Below are positions 63,307 through 64,000 of a DNA stretch of 64,000 bases, one piece after another (the stretch's first letter is position 1; each line of letters opens with the position of its first letter). The stretch covers positions 436,625 to 500,624 of the forward strand of contig NZ_LMCM01000001.1 in NCBI RefSeq assembly GCF_001426245.1. Direction: 5' to 3'. The notes beneath the pieces are model-generated. The model ran no database searches. It saw only the letters and a list, made by a program, of their open reading frames with translations, and was not told where the DNA came from. This DNA is from Phycicoccus sp. Root101 (GTDB taxonomy: Bacteria; Actinomycetota; Actinomycetes; Actinomycetales; Dermatophilaceae). The position numbers and the translations under genes are program-made.

Positions 63307-64000
63307 ATGGCGCACGACGCAGGGCTGTCGAACGAGTCCGACGCGGCCATCGGCCCCCAGGTGGTCTTCGGCATGGACCGGACGGGGCGGTGCACGCTCT
63401 CGGTCGGGCCCGGCCTCGACGTCCTCGGGCTCAAGCCCAACGAGCTGGTCGGCCAGAACCTCTACGAGGTGTACCGCGACGACGCGGTGGGGCTGAGCGC
63501 CCTCGACACCGTGCTCGCGGGACAGCGGTTCGTCCACGAACGTTCCCACCAGGGGCGCCGGCTGGCACTGCACCTCGAACCGATCCTCGACGCCGAGGGT
63601 GTCCTGACGGGGGCGGTGGGCATCGCCACCGACGTCACGGAACAGCGACGCGCCGAGAGCGTGGCGCTCGAGGAACGCCGGCGCTCCGCCGAGCTCGCGG
63701 GTCGCCTCATCCGGTTCCAGGCGCTCGTCGAGGCCTCGCCCGACTTCATCGCCATCGCTGCCCTCGACGGCACGGTCTCCTACGTCAACCCCGGTGGCCG
63801 CACGCTGATCGGCATGGCCCTGGACGCGGACGTCACGACCACCACCATCTCCGACTACCTCACCCCGGAGGGCCTGGTGCTCTCGCTCGAGATCGAGCAG
63901 CCCGCGGTGGTCCGGGACGGGCACTTCGAGGGTGAGACCACCCTGAAGCACCAGGACGGCCACGCGATCCCGGTCGCCGTGGCGAGCTTCCTCATGTTCC
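63307..64000 (+). CDS. PAS-domain signalling protein, truncated by the window edge
   Basis: At least 231 residues, open at the right edge. AGGGGA precedes the ATG. The first PAS domain ends GVLTGAVGIATDVTEQRRAE (PAC motif), a coiled linker follows (ALEERRRSAELAGRLIRFQALVEAS), then a second PAS starts (PDFIAIAALDGTVSYVNPGGRTLIG). A histidine kinase, diguanylate cyclase or phosphatase output could lie beyond the edge. Its place after a stand-alone receiver suggests one signalling pathway. Confidence 0.88.
   Translation, partial: MAHDAGLSNESDAAIGPQVVFGMDRTGRCTLSVGPGLDVLGLKPNELVGQNLYEVYRDDAVGLSALDTVLAGQRFVHERSHQGRRLALHLEPILDAEGVLTGAVGIATDVTEQRRAESVALEERRRSAELAGRLIRFQALVEASPDFIAIAALDGTVSYVNPGGRTLIGMALDADVTTTTISDYLTPEGLVLSLEIEQPAVVRDGHFEGETTLKHQDGHAIPVAVASFLMF

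Overview
The window is high-GC DNA with strong codon-position GC bias, GTG starts and actinobacterial gene order: amtB-glnB-glnD-ffh, rnc-mutM-smc, rpmF behind a DUF177 gene, recG next to a DAK2 gene opposite rpmB, leuCD divergent from an IclR regulator, cofC and a mycothiol-type MDMPI protein. It looks like a chromosomal core segment of a Micrococcales actinobacterium, most likely Intrasporangiaceae-like; this rests on gene content and protein style, not on a database match. I see no prophage, insertion sequence, integrase or CRISPR array.

Layout. 0-4.5 kb: a sulfate ABC operon (binding protein, cysT, cysW, cysA) reading into an Rrf2-type regulator and a gene cut by the window edge. 4.7-6.8 kb: an amidohydrolase and an alpha/beta hydrolase coupled to ffh. 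6.8-12.8 kb: ffh, then the nitrogen module glnD, glnB and amtB, with an identical 20-base candidate GlnR box in front of amtB and in front of glnD. 12.9-20.7 kb: an MDMPI-fold protein, an HTTM membrane protein with an overlapping membrane partner, a secreted beta-propeller, ftsY, a large secreted BNR-repeat protein and a small membrane protein. 20.8-34 kb: smc, chorismate mutase, acylphosphatase, a CWB2 cell-wall protein, mutM, rnc, rpmF, DUF177, an acyltransferase-SGNH fusion, coaD, hemerythrin, a cysteine-free HesB-like protein and rsmD. 34-39.2 kb: hydrolase, recG, DAK2 protein, rpmB. 39.3-49 kb: thiL, a stand-alone Lrp-type ligand domain, DUF3515, ddl, a Cys/Met PLP enzyme, gpsA, a PlsC-like acyltransferase, cofC, a cold-shock-like protein, murA and an HU protein with a long Lys/Ala tail. 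49.1-53 kb: leuD, leuC, an NdgR-like regulator, a MerR regulator and tRNA-Glu and tRNA-Gln genes. 53.2-64 kb: DUF2945, SRPBCC, gltX, DUF2306, FAH hydrolase, GlxA-type regulator, SGNH hydrolase, a conserved protein often named 3-methyladenine glycosylase, argG, and a signalling cluster (NarL-type regulator, stand-alone receiver, PAS protein running off the end).

The functional links are sulfate uptake with its regulator, ammonium sensing and transport, the SRP targeting pair ffh and ftsY, leucine synthesis with its regulator, and peptidoglycan and lipid precursor enzymes. Gene pairs are commonly coupled by 4-base NTGA stop/start overlaps. That pattern helps expose two oddities: an acyltransferase whose only sensible start is CTG, and apparent 1-base frame breaks at the 5' ends of cysT and an SRPBCC gene. 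The most interesting regulatory site is the leuC/ndgR intergenic region, where two face-to-face promoters share one palindrome and the regulator mRNA is predicted to be leaderless. No clearly undescribed system was found; the best candidate for one is the HTTM/WRMF-motif/MDMPI cluster.
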